Assembly (NCBI RefSeq): GCF_017599325.1
Contig: NZ_JAGFVM010000022.1
Span: 1 to 64,000, forward strand
Direction of reading: 5' to 3'
Source of the DNA: Marinilactibacillus kalidii
GTDB lineage: Bacteria; Bacillota; Bacilli; Lactobacillales; Carnobacteriaceae_A
DNA: 64,000 bases
Position numbers and translations under genes: made by a program. This document shows positions 19,575 to 28,385 of this stretch, piece by piece (the stretch's first letter is position 1; every line of letters begins with the position of its first letter). The notes beneath the pieces are model-generated. The model saw only the letters and a list, made by a program, of their open reading frames with translations, ran no database searches and was not told the origin of the DNA.

Positions 19575-19915
19575 TAAAAAAGCCCTCAAACACAGAATTC
19601 TCTGAATTTAAGGGCAAAATGATTCATTTTACGGTTCCACCTTAAAGAAATGCATAGCTCAAACCCATCATTTCTGGGGTGACTCTACACTATCTCATTC
19701 AGTACTTAGATAAACAATATCTTCTATACTGTAAAGCTGTAACGGGCTTACCCGATATTGTCTAATTCCTAAAAAATTCAACAATACGACTCCAAGACGC
19801 ACTTCCAGCCATCATTCATTATCCCTTCTCAGCATACAGGACTCTCTGCAAATTCATCATGATCTGTACTTTTCTTTTCACAGTCTTTTAACTTATTTTT
19901 TCAAAGTAATAGGAT
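19575..19915 (-). promoter_or_regulatory. T-box riboswitch, probable Cys specifier
   Basis: The minus-strand leader carries the T-box core AAGGTGGAACCGT (19631-19643), followed by a terminator stem (GCCCT/AGGGC, 19582-19615) with six Ts. Upstream is a Stem I with an AGAGAG motif, an AGTAC loop strand and a 3' loop strand reading GAAG-TGC-G-TCTT. Aligned with the well-known glyQS specifier loop (GAAA-GGC-A, then UCUU), the specifier is UGC (19799-19801), a cysteine codon. The base helix GACT/AGTC and the CAG/CTG plus ATCAT/ATGAT helix support this register. Uncharged tRNA-Cys would then switch on the peptide importer. T-box identity is near certain; the Cys call is an inference. Confidence 0.88.
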
Positions 19916-19923
19916 TGAACACA

Positions 19924-19952
19924 AATATACCAAATTGAAAATATCTCGTCAA
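19924..19952 (-). promoter_or_regulatory. Promoter of the T-box leader
   Basis: On the minus strand TTGACG (19947-19952) and TATATT (19924-19929) are 17 bases apart. The predicted start, near 19918, falls just upstream of Stem I. Confidence 0.7.
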
Positions 19953-20045
19953 GTTAAAACAGTAACATTCAGTGACATTTTTTTATTTTTAATCAGAAAA
20001 CCTTAATAAACGAATGATACTATCTCATTCGTTTTTTTAATTCTA

Positions 20046-20075
20046 TTGACAAACGTGCTATAATCTAACTATTCT
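20046..20075 (+). promoter_or_regulatory. Candidate promoter of the fused ATPase gene
   Basis: TTGACA (20046-20051) with TATTCT 18 bases further (20070-20075); a TATAAT at 20059-20064 lies too close to that -35 but could act with another. It gives the ATPase gene a promoter outside T-box control. Confidence 0.45.
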
Positions 20076-20099
20076 AGGCGAACTTTGAGGAGCGAAACT

Positions 20100-21830
20100 A
20101 TGGAAAAATTGCTCGATGTAAAGGATTTATCTATTGTATTTGAACAAGGTGACGCTTCAAATGAAGTGGCTAAGCAGATTCATTTTGACGTTTCGAAAGG
20201 TGAAACCTTAGGAATCGTTGGCGAATCTGGAAGTGGTAAAAGTGTAACTGCTCGTTCAATTATGCGCTTGCTTCCGCCAAATGCTCAAAACGGTGAAACG
20301 AGTCAAGTAATGTTCATGGACAAAGATTTAATGCAGTTATCTGAAAAAGAGATGCGAAAAATCCGCGGAAAAGATATCGGAATGATTTTTCAAGATCCCA
20401 TGACTTCACTCAATCCAACTATGACGATTGGAGATCAGATTACAGAAAGTATTCGATTCCATCAAAAACTAAAAAAAAATGCCGCAAAAAAAGAAGCATT
20501 AGATATCATGAAACTTGTCGGTATCAAGGATGTTGATTTCAGATATAAGCAGTATCCTCATGAGTTTTCTGGGGGCATGCGTCAGCGTATGATGATTGCT
20601 ATCGCACTCGCTTGTAATCCCGCTTTACTCATTGCCGATGAACCAACAACGGCATTAGATGTTACGATTCAAGCACAAATTCTGGAACTATTAAAAGACA
20701 TTCAAGAAAAGTTTGGGACTGCCATCATTTTGATTACTCACGACTTTGGTGTTGTTGCAAACATGTGTGACCGCGTACTGGTCATGAAGGATGGAGAGAT
20801 CGTAGAAAGCGGTGAAACTGCAGATGTATTCAATCACCCCTCTCACCCTTATACGAAGAGACTATTAGATGCTGTTCCGAACTTGCAAAAGGAACAAAAA
20901 TCAGTCTCCTCTCGCAACCATCCGGAAAAAACACTCTTATCCATCAAAAACTTGCAAAAACACTTTGACATGGGAAAAGGGGCTGTTTTAAAAGCGGTCA
21001 ACAATATCACTTTTGATATTTATGAAAATGAAACACTTGGATTAGTTGGAGAATCTGGTTCTGGTAAATCGACAACGGGGAAAACGATTCTTCGTCTCCA
21101 CGAGGCTACCGGCGGCGAGATCATCTACGAAGGGTTCGATTTGAATCACTTAAACAATCGTGAAATGAAAGACATGCGAAAATATATGCAAGTTATTTTC
21201 CAAGATCCTTATGCTTCCCTTGATCCTCGGATGAAAGTCATTGATATTATCGGAGAATCACTCGATGTGCATGGCTTAGCAGAAAACAAACAAGCACGTT
21301 ACGATAGAGTCATTGAGCTATTGGAACTGGTCGGTCTGGATCCTTCCTTTGCGATGCGCTACCCTCACGAATTTTCTGGTGGACAGCGTCAACGTATCGG
21401 TATTGCTAGAGCACTCGCAGTCAATCCTAAATTTATCGTCTGCGATGAGCCACTCTCTGCACTGGATGCGTCTATCCAATCGCAGATCGTCGAACTACTT
21501 GAAGAACTTCAACAGAAATTAGGGCTCACTTATCTCTTTATCGCCCATGATCTTTCAATGGTAAAACGAATCAGCGACCGTGTAGCTGTTATGTTTAATG
21601 GACAGTTAGTCGAATTAGCTGATTCAGAAGAATTATTTTCTAATCCATTGCACCCCTATACTAAAAAGTTGCTAGCGGCTATTCCCGTTCCGGATCCCGC
21701 TTACGAAGCAACACGTAAAAAATCAAGCGAAGTATTTGATGCAGCTGCATATAATGCTTTGACCACTACTTTTAAAGAAGTTTCACCAAGACACTGGGTC
21801 GCTGTACCGGACGAACCATCAAATCAATAA
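20100..21830 (+). CDS. Fused OppD-OppF oligopeptide ABC ATPase
   Basis: A 576-residue protein joining both ATPases of a peptide importer. The first half (about 1-265) has Walker A GESGSGKSV, signature FSGGMRQRMMIAIA and Walker B LLIADEPTTALD. The second half (about 280-576) has GESGSGKSTTG, FSGGQRQRIGIARAL and FIVCDEPLSALD. Both halves show the HPYTKRLL/HPYTKKLL ending typical of OppD/OppF. It is divergent from the permease/binding-protein operon and presumably energises it. A TTG five codons upstream keeps the frame open, but GAGGAG falls inside those codons and is well spaced for ATG 20100. Confidence 0.92.
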   Translation: MEKLLDVKDLSIVFEQGDASNEVAKQIHFDVSKGETLGIVGESGSGKSVTARSIMRLLPPNAQNGETSQVMFMDKDLMQLSEKEMRKIRGKDIGMIFQDPMTSLNPTMTIGDQITESIRFHQKLKKNAAKKEALDIMKLVGIKDVDFRYKQYPHEFSGGMRQRMMIAIALACNPALLIADEPTTALDVTIQAQILELLKDIQEKFGTAIILITHDFGVVANMCDRVLVMKDGEIVESGETADVFNHPSHPYTKRLLDAVPNLQKEQKSVSSRNHPEKTLLSIKNLQKHFDMGKGAVLKAVNNITFDIYENETLGLVGESGSGKSTTGKTILRLHEATGGEIIYEGFDLNHLNNREMKDMRKYMQVIFQDPYASLDPRMKVIDIIGESLDVHGLAENKQARYDRVIELLELVGLDPSFAMRYPHEFSGGQRQRIGIARALAVNPKFIVCDEPLSALDASIQSQIVELLEELQQKLGLTYLFIAHDLSMVKRISDRVAVMFNGQLVELADSEELFSNPLHPYTKKLLAAIPVPDPAYEATRKKSSEVFDAAAYNALTTTFKEVSPRHWVAVPDEPSNQ

Positions 21831-21887
21831 AAAAGGAGGCCCGCTGATTTAGACGATCAAAGTCTATCTTAGCGGTGCCTCTTTTTT
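21829..21887. terminator. Bidirectional terminator between convergent genes
   Basis: A long imperfect stem: AAAAGGAGGCCCGCT (21831-21845) pairs with AGCGGTGCCTCTTTT (21871-21885), with an inner TAGAC/GTCTA hairpin. A-run and T-run flank it on opposite sides. Confidence 0.8.
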
Positions 21888-23190
21888 ATTGATAATAATA
21901 GTTCAATTCACTAATCATTTCTTCTATCAACATTTCTTGATAGGCTGGGTTGCCCCTGTCTTTCATTTCGTCTTTCAAACATGAAAAAATATCCAGCGAG
22001 AAAGCATTCAAGGTTTCGATGTCTTTGGCATCTAAGGTTTCTTCTTCTGCTCTTGATGCTAGATAAGATGGAATATCCATTTTCCAAGGTTGCGAACTCT
22101 CTGGGTAGCGCATCAGTATCTTTTCAGCGCGCTGTATCCCCTCTGGGGTCATATCTCCACAGTAACGAATATCCGTTTCTTCTTCTGCTAGTCGGTCTAA
22201 TAACTCCATGGTTGCTAGTGTCAATTGGCCTTGTGTGCAAATCATCGGTACATTCGGCACTTCATCTAAAATCGTAGAAAATACAACGGGATTTTCAATC
22301 ACCCAGACGATTTGCGCCTCATGTGCTGGGTATGCAGCGACAATATTGATCAATTCTCTCATCGGTACATTCAGCACATTATGCAAGTGAGCTGCGGATT
22401 CCCAAACAGGATGATAGCCTTCAATCGTTTCTGCATAAAGATTGACTGCTGTTGTGTAATTTGTGATATCGTCTCTTAAAAGATTGAATTTCAGTAAGAG
22501 TTGATTCACTTCTTCACTACTTGACGGAACTTTTACTGGTTCGATCGCATGATATCTAGCATCCTCTGACAATACATGAAGAAATAGTTTGCCCAATGTA
22601 GTGTGTCGATCAAATGCATGCGGATCTCCTGCAACAATCTGTCCGAATAACCCCAAGCGAATCGGTCGCTCCGGTAGTAGACGCACAGCCTCCGAAAGAT
22701 GCAATACATGATCTTCAAAAGCCTTCGGTGATGCTGAAATCAAGTGATAAACCCATTGACTGTCACTTGTCCCTCTTCTCAAATAACTGAACCAACCTGC
22801 TAGTAAGCCATACTCTCTTTCCAAGTAATCGACGAAATTGCTCATTTCCCGATGCGGTTGTTGCATGTCCGGCTCTTCAATCTTAAGCATATCTTGAAAA
22901 AACACAGTTAAAAATGCTTCTAAAGGTAATGTTAGTCCAAATGTTATTTGCAGTCTTGCTTCAAATCTACTCGTATCAACTACGACAGGTTGCTGTGATA
23001 AATCAAGGTCAGTCATTAAAAATGCTTTGACTGGTTCGAGTTCTTCTTCAGTGAATTCTGATATATCTATGAATTTAATCGGTTTTTTTGTTGTATCATA
23101 TTCATTTTTAAACAATAAGAACAAGTGAAAGAAGATATCACTTTTCTTGAAATAGTTTAACGCTTTTTTCAAGGAATCTTGTTTAGCCAT
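21886..23190 (-). CDS. Orphan TIGR02679/DUF2399 protein, JetD-like
   Basis: A 434-residue protein that I relate to the TIGR02679 family, whose members are the JetD-type subunit of some Wadjet anti-plasmid systems. The middle region has AGDPHAFDRHTTLGKLFLHVL (about 187-207), the family's GDPHALD-type motif. The C-terminal Toprim-like part has VWVIENPVVF (Glu299), PMICTQGQ and YCGDMTPEGIQRAEKIL (Asp346). Canonical members usually carry a second Asp two residues after the first; here it is Thr348, so metal-dependent nuclease activity may be altered. No JetA, JetB or SMC-like JetC gene is near. It stands alone, convergent with the oppDF fusion. Confidence 0.72.
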   Translation of the reverse strand: MAKQDSLKKALNYFKKSDIFFHLFLLFKNEYDTTKKPIKFIDISEFTEEELEPVKAFLMTDLDLSQQPVVVDTSRFEARLQITFGLTLPLEAFLTVFFQDMLKIEEPDMQQPHREMSNFVDYLEREYGLLAGWFSYLRRGTSDSQWVYHLISASPKAFEDHVLHLSEAVRLLPERPIRLGLFGQIVAGDPHAFDRHTTLGKLFLHVLSEDARYHAIEPVKVPSSSEEVNQLLLKFNLLRDDITNYTTAVNLYAETIEGYHPVWESAAHLHNVLNVPMRELINIVAAYPAHEAQIVWVIENPVVFSTILDEVPNVPMICTQGQLTLATMELLDRLAEEETDIRYCGDMTPEGIQRAEKILMRYPESSQPWKMDIPSYLASRAEEETLDAKDIETLNAFSLDIFSCLKDEMKDRGNPAYQEMLIEEMISELNYYYQ

Positions 23191-23372
23191 TATTGATTAC
23201 TTCCTTTTTACTCATTTTATATGTCGTCTCTTTTCGCCTTAAATGTGTCAGTTTCTTTAGAAGTCTTTTATTCTTCTAAAAAAACATTATAATAGTACGA
23301 TATCATAAATCTTTAACAAAATATGGCAGTTATGTGGAATACCTGAAAAAAAAGAGGGTTTTCCTTCTGGTA

Positions 23373-23400
23373 TTGTAACACGTCTATGATAAGATATTTT
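23373..23400 (+). promoter_or_regulatory. Candidate promoter of the subtilase gene
   Basis: TTGTAA (23373-23378) and TATTTT (23395-23400) are 16 bases apart, about 70 bases upstream of the GTG start. The match is moderate. Confidence 0.35.
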
Positions 23401-23467
23401 TAATGAATTAAACGATTTTGATGACAGTTTGAAGGATTCAATGACAAGATTTAAAGGAGATTGATTT

Positions 23468-25669
23468 GTGAAGAAGCTTATACTTAAATTAAGTTCGCTA
23501 TTTTTAGTTTTTTTATTCTTATTTACCTTTATCGCACCATCTATAACCGTATTAGCTGAGGAACCGTCAACTGATTCAGAAGAGCTCATGGATATTATCG
23601 TTCGGTATGAAGACACCGTTCCAGATCCCGAGACACTAGATCCAAGTTATCAAAATGTGCGTACACTTGATATGTTACCTATTCAAACGATGACCGTTCC
23701 TGCTTCAGCAGTAAAGACGATCAGTCAACAAGAGGGTGTTCGTCGTGTTAGTTACGATCAAGAGATGACCACATCTGAAACGGCTGAAACAACACAGCGA
23801 ACATTGACCGACAATGACTGGAACAACGAAATGGTCGGCGCTTTTAAAGCTAGTGATGAAGGCATAACGGGTTCAGGTATTAACGTAGCCGTAATTGATA
23901 CGGGGTTTTACCAACATCCAGATATTACTTATGCCGGTGGGTATAGTATCTTTGGTGATGCAGATAAGTGGACAAGTGATAGTGATGGTCACGGCACACA
24001 CGTTGCCGGCATTATCGGCGCTTCTAACCAATCCCCTGTACGTGGTATTGCACCTGGCGTTAATTTATATGGCGTCAAAGTATATGCTACAGGTGAAGGA
24101 AATAAAACAACGTCAGGTAATTTGTTTTCCGGTATTCAATGGTCGATTGACAATAATATGCGTATCATCAATATTAGTTCGGGTTTCGAAAACCCAAACC
24201 AAGATATTCATGATGCTATTATTAAAGCAACGAATGCTGGTATTATAGTGGTTGCCGCTAGCGGGAATGGTTCTGGTGAGATTGACTATCCTGCAGCATA
24301 CCCTGAAGTCGTTGCTGTTTCTAATGTGGGCCGAAATCAAACAATCGCTGGCGACTCCAAAGTGTCTGCTCAAAATGAACTAGCTGGCCCCGGCCAGTCG
24401 ATCAATGGATTGGCTGTCAACGGTGGATACACAACCCATTCAGGTACTTCTCAAGCAACCCCTCACGTTGCTGGTGTTGCTGCTTTATTAATGCAAAAAT
24501 ATGGCACATCACAAGTTAGAGGGATTCTTCAAGAAAATGCATTAGATCTAGGCCCAGTTGGTCGAGACAACCGCTACGGTTACGGTCTTGTTCAATACGC
24601 TCCCGCGGTTGCTGAAGAGCCTGAACCGGTTGAAGAACAACCTGAAGAAACAGAGCCCGTAGAAGAGGAAACAGAAGAGGCGCCAACAGAAACCCCTTCT
24701 TCTGACGAAAGCACAGAACAAGAAACCCAACCTGGCGAAACAGAAACACCTACTGATGAATCTACGCCTGAAACGGAAGAACCCGTTGAAGAACAGCCTG
24801 AAGAAGAGACAAAAACACCTGATTCAGAAGAAAATGAAGCAGCAGATACGGAAGAAACAAATGGCGAACAAACTGTAGACATTTCTGAGAACGCTGTTTG
24901 GATTCGACCTGGCGAACGTGAAGGTTCAGCTATTCTGACTGAAGAAGATTTCGCTTCTGTGGCAGATAATGGCGTTATCGCTGTATCCTTTGATGCTACC
25001 ATGGCAAACATTGATCAGTTGTCACTGTCTGCTGATCAAGTTCAACAATTGAGAGAACGCAATATCAGCCTGCTGATCGCTAAACTGGATATGGAATGGT
25101 TGATTCCATCTAGCAATTTCCAAGATGGGGAAACAATGCTTCGCTTTAGTAAAGAGCTTCAACAAACTGTCTCCGATCAAGATCAGTCAAAAACGCCACT
25201 TTATGAATTAGACATGCTCGTAGATGGCACCAGTATCCGTACATTTGAAACAGATATGACCTACCGTTTCTTTACTGATTCTGCAGAAGAGAACCAAGAT
25301 TTGCTTTATCAATGGAATGTAGATGAAGAAAAATGGACTGCGCTTGAGAGCACTTATGCAAATGGCGCTGTCGTCTCAACGATAAATCAAACAGGTACAT
25401 TGGGTGTATTCAACCCAGATGCTTTTGAAAACGTTAAGAATGAAGAGGAGACCGAGGAAGACGAAACGGTTGATGAGGATAAAGACGAAACGAGCGTTAC
25501 AGAAACTTCTGAAGATGGAAATACACAAGATCCATCAGCATCTGATTCGGAAACTGATCAGACTGATGCGACAGAATCTAACGTCCCTACACCTGCGATT
25601 GTCGCTTCTGTCGTTGCCCTTGCTTCTTTTGGTGGCGGCTTCTATTACTTCGGCGGTAAACCAAAATAA
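23468..25669 (+). CDS. Secreted, membrane-anchored subtilisin-like protease (S8)
   Basis: A 733-residue extracellular serine protease. A signal peptide covers residues 1-30 and a probable inhibitory propeptide about 31-110. The catalytic triad is visible as Asp144 (VAVIDTG), His175 (DGHGTHVAG) and Ser328 (GTSQATPHVAG), with oxyanion Asn267 (AASGNG). After the catalytic domain (to about 380) comes a linker of roughly 95 residues rich in Glu, Pro and Thr, a further domain (about 470-650), a second acidic linker and a C-terminal membrane helix near 706-726 ending in GGKPK. There is no LPXTG sorting signal, so it stays in the membrane rather than being sortase-linked. GTG start; AAAGGAG lies about ten bases upstream. 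Confidence 0.93.
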   Translation: MKKLILKLSSLFLVFLFLFTFIAPSITVLAEEPSTDSEELMDIIVRYEDTVPDPETLDPSYQNVRTLDMLPIQTMTVPASAVKTISQQEGVRRVSYDQEMTTSETAETTQRTLTDNDWNNEMVGAFKASDEGITGSGINVAVIDTGFYQHPDITYAGGYSIFGDADKWTSDSDGHGTHVAGIIGASNQSPVRGIAPGVNLYGVKVYATGEGNKTTSGNLFSGIQWSIDNNMRIINISSGFENPNQDIHDAIIKATNAGIIVVAASGNGSGEIDYPAAYPEVVAVSNVGRNQTIAGDSKVSAQNELAGPGQSINGLAVNGGYTTHSGTSQATPHVAGVAALLMQKYGTSQVRGILQENALDLGPVGRDNRYGYGLVQYAPAVAEEPEPVEEQPEETEPVEEETEEAPTETPSSDESTEQETQPGETETPTDESTPETEEPVEEQPEEETKTPDSEENEAADTEETNGEQTVDISENAVWIRPGEREGSAILTEEDFASVADNGVIAVSFDATMANIDQLSLSADQVQQLRERNISLLIAKLDMEWLIPSSNFQDGETMLRFSKELQQTVSDQDQSKTPLYELDMLVDGTSIRTFETDMTYRFFTDSAEENQDLLYQWNVDEEKWTALESTYANGAVVSTINQTGTLGVFNPDAFENVKNEEETEEDETVDEDKDETSVTETSEDGNTQDPSASDSETDQTDATESNVPTPAIVASVVALASFGGGFYYFGGKPK

Positions 25670-25677
25670 TGAATGAA

Positions 25678-25722
25678 TAAAAAAGGAGAACCTAGCGGTA
25701 GACCGCCTGGTTCTCCTTTTCT
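25678..25722. terminator. Bidirectional terminator after the subtilase
   Basis: AAAAGGAGAACC (25681-25692) pairs with GGTTCTCCTTTT (25709-25720), with an inner GCGG/CCGC stem. It also serves the convergent small membrane-protein gene. Confidence 0.88.
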
Positions 25723-25729
25723 ATTGCCT

Positions 25730-26062
25730 TTATCTAAATTGATAAGAACCTCTACGTTTTTGTTTATTTCTAAAATAATAAACAACAGGGTTCAAAACAC
25801 TAAGAACCAATACAGCTAAGTAAGTATAAAAGCTGATAGAATCACCTTTTAAATCAAACATATCTAGTAACTGATTTTCTATTACAAGTAACGCACTTGC
25901 AATGACTATATGCGTAACAGAGATGGATAAGATCGATACCATATTGATTTTTGATTCTTTACTTTTAGGTATTAATGCCATAATCAGTGTCACTATCAAA
26001 AAGCCTAGTAAAATATAAAATACAGGCCGAAAAGGTGTAAAAGTCTCTATGTTAGTATTCAT
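25730..26062 (-). CDS. Small membrane protein, unknown function
   Basis: A 110-residue protein with three clear hydrophobic segments (about 12-30, 44-62, 78-95) and a basic C-terminal tail (RNKQKRRG). I do not recognise a family. It lies downstream of the two paralogous membrane proteins and on the same strand, about 100 bases away. Its own ribosome site (GAGGAG) supports expression. Confidence 0.65.
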   Translation of the reverse strand: MNTNIETFTPFRPVFYILLGFLIVTLIMALIPKSKESKINMVSILSISVTHIVIASALLVIENQLLDMFDLKGDSISFYTYLAVLVLSVLNPVVYYFRNKQKRRGSYQFR

Positions 26063-26160
26063 TTATTAACTCCTCTCTTGGTCATTTATCTCTTTATTTT
26101 ACAGAGTACCTCGAGAGAATACAATATCAGTTTGATACCGAAATGATTACACTTATACCT

Positions 26161-26874
26161 TTATTGTCCTAAACTGGTCCCCTTTGTTGGTTGATGCCCG
26201 AGATTCCATTTCTTCCATACTTCGGATGGGTGAATAATCGTTACCGGAAATTCGTTTGGGGCTTCGTCCGCTTCAGCTTGATTGATATAGAAAGTATCCA
26301 AATAGTTCGCAGACGTTTGGGTAAATCCTAACGATACGAATCGTTCATCGACTACTTTAAAGTGACTGCCCGTTAAATGGGTGGGCTCATCCGTATAGGT
26401 GATTTCTCCTGTATATCGAACGGCGTATTGTCCCTCGTCCCCCATTTTGAAATAATGCTGATTTCCATTCGTACCTAAGTAAGTTAAATCAATCGGTTCC
26501 TCTACAGTTTCTTCTTCATACATATCTAGTTCCCGAAAGCGATCCAATAGATTCATAGATTGATAACTATTGACTAAATCTGAGCTCTGCATCACATCAT
26601 ACCCCATGATTTTGTACCGATCTCTAACACCTGGATTGATCAAGCTAGACTGCTCGATCCATTGGTTGTATCTGGTATGTTGAACGTAACCATATCCCAC
26701 GATACTCACTAACAGTAAAAGTATCATTCCTTGTCCTATTTTTCTGTTTTTGCTACCTTTATCCGTATAAATGCGGATAAAAACAATCGCAATCAACACG
26801 ACCATCAAAACTGCTAATAAAATCGGTAAAATCAACGTATAAAGTGATTCTCCTTTTACCCAAAATTCATACAT
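26161..26874 (-). CDS. Membrane-anchored protein of unknown family, paralogue 1
   Basis: A 237-residue protein with two N-terminal membrane segments (about 12-34 and 45-64) and a soluble domain of about 170 residues. It is clearly paralogous to the next gene upstream: both share the MYEFW start, an INPGVR motif, a KIMG stretch, a YLG-N-HYF stretch and an NYLxTxYINQxEAD motif in the same order. I do not recognise the family. The 3' end (HQPTKGTSLGQ) differs from its sister. Confidence 0.75.
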   Translation of the reverse strand: MYEFWVKGESLYTLILPILLAVLMVVLIAIVFIRIYTDKGSKNRKIGQGMILLLLVSIVGYGYVQHTRYNQWIEQSSLINPGVRDRYKIMGYDVMQSSDLVNSYQSMNLLDRFRELDMYEEETVEEPIDLTYLGTNGNQHYFKMGDEGQYAVRYTGEITYTDEPTHLTGSHFKVVDERFVSLGFTQTSANYLDTFYINQAEADEAPNEFPVTIIHPSEVWKKWNLGHQPTKGTSLGQ

Positions 26875-26916
26875 TATTGTTTTATCCTTTCTGCTTACAA
26901 ATAGAAATATTTATTA

Positions 26917-27609
26917 TCAAGAAGTAAGCGCCCCTGTGATCCAATCTGAGATGCCACTTGAGAAGGGTAAAACTTTTGATGGAAACTCATCTTTTGCTTG
27001 ATCTGCTTCTTCTTGATTGATATAGATTGTCTCTAAGTAATTAGGTGTGATCGGGGTAAAGCCTAACTGTTCAAAGCGTGGATCGTTCAATCGGAACTGT
27101 GTGCCTTGCATATAGGATTTTTCTTGTGTGAACGCTACATCGCCTCTATACCAAAAAGCATATTGTTCTTCTTTTCCAATCGCAAAGTAGTGACGTCCAT
27201 TCAATTCACCAAGATAGGGATGATTGATTGCCTGACGCACTTCTTCACGTTGATACATTTCTAGCGACTGATAATGATCACTCAAATCAACACCTTGATA
27301 ATTAGATACCAACGATGGGTTCTCCACGATGACTGTACCCATAATTTTCTTTTGGCTACGCACACCTGGATTGATGTAATTGAATTGTTCTAGCCAAAAA
27401 CCATATGTATCATGACCCCAGAAAGAGAACATAGCACTTCCAAGAAAGAGTAGAATGAGACTGATACCCATCACTTTTCTTTTTTTGCTACGTTTTTCCG
27501 TATAATAAAACATGAACAAACCAACGATCATAGCAACAGAAAGAATCAATAAAATCATTGGCATAATAGTTGTGTAAAACCGCTCTGCTTTTATCCAAAA
27601 TTCATACAT
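26917..27609 (-). CDS. Membrane-anchored protein of unknown family, paralogue 2
   Basis: A 230-residue sister of the gene downstream, with the same layout of two N-terminal membrane helices followed by a globular domain, and conserved motifs INPGVRSQKKIMG, YLGELNGRHYF and NYLETIYINQEEAD. The intergenic gap is 42 bases, so the pair is co-transcribed and arose by tandem duplication with clear divergence since. No catalytic motif is evident. The conserved block just after the second membrane helix may be the functional face. Confidence 0.75.
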   Translation of the reverse strand: MYEFWIKAERFYTTIMPMILLILSVAMIVGLFMFYYTEKRSKKRKVMGISLILLFLGSAMFSFWGHDTYGFWLEQFNYINPGVRSQKKIMGTVIVENPSLVSNYQGVDLSDHYQSLEMYQREEVRQAINHPYLGELNGRHYFAIGKEEQYAFWYRGDVAFTQEKSYMQGTQFRLNDPRFEQLGFTPITPNYLETIYINQEEADQAKDEFPSKVLPFSSGISDWITGALTS

Positions 27610-27779
27610 ACTTTCCCCCCTAAAACTTAATCATCATAATAAAATGAGTTAATTTTCATCATATTATTACCATTTACTTACCAAACAAGTTTACCATAAT
27701 TGAAAGGGAAAAAAGAACGAATTTAATAAATAGATGAATCAATACGCATCAAAATATTGATTTATTTTTAATTGGATGA

Positions 27780-28262
27780 TTATTTGTATAAAGATTTTAA
27801 TAACCATGTATCGCACGCACCATGTTCAGATCCATCAAGCGGTTGATCTAACTTTTCAAATCCATATTTTAAGTAAAGCGTATTAGCTACCGCGAGCGAA
27901 GCAAAGGTTTCAATATAAATCTCCTCGTAAACGTGACCAGCCTCTTCAAGAATGGTGCGCATCAACAGATGTGCATACCCCTGTCCTTGTTCTTCTTCAA
28001 TAATATACAGCTTTTGTAGTTCTCCTGTTGTTTTATGATGACCGAAGGGACCATACCCACCCCCACCAATGATCTTGTGATTTTTTTTCATTACCCAGTA
28101 GTCTGACCGTTCTGCTAGGTAGATAGTGGACAGTTGAAATAAATAGGGATCAAAATAAGCGGTACCCGGTATAGCCAAGCCAGCTTTTTCTAGGTTACGC
28201 TGGACGATCTCTCCCATCTTCTGATTATCTTGTTGCTGGATTTTTCTAATCTTTAAGTTCAT
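27780..28262 (-). CDS. GNAT-family N-acetyltransferase
   Basis: A 160-residue acetyl-CoA-dependent acetyltransferase. The acetyl-CoA binding motif A is EEEQGQGYAHLLMRTI (about 88-103), a variant of Q/RxxGxG/A, followed by ANTLYLKYGFEKL typical of the C-terminal GNAT fold. The substrate cannot be inferred. It stands alone between the paralogue pair and the divergent osmolyte importer. Confidence 0.88.
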   Translation of the reverse strand: MNLKIRKIQQQDNQKMGEIVQRNLEKAGLAIPGTAYFDPYLFQLSTIYLAERSDYWVMKKNHKIIGGGGYGPFGHHKTTGELQKLYIIEEEQGQGYAHLLMRTILEEAGHVYEEIYIETFASLAVANTLYLKYGFEKLDQPLDGSEHGACDTWLLKSLYK

Positions 28263-28385
28263 AGCGTCCTCTCCTTTAATAAATGATTATAAGGAAGTAA
28301 TTCTGTGTTCTCAAGCCATATTTATTCAGTTTATAGAATGGCTTTTGCTATACTATAACAACAACGATTTTAAAGGAGCGCACTT

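Noticed and set aside
21886-23190. A complete Wadjet defence system
   Set aside because: Only the JetD-like protein is present; no JetA, JetB or SMC-like JetC within many kilobases on either side.
24592-25011. Long antisense frame within the subtilase gene (Ser/Val-rich)
   Set aside because: It is the reverse of the low-complexity Glu/Pro/Thr linker; composition explains it and there is no ribosome site.
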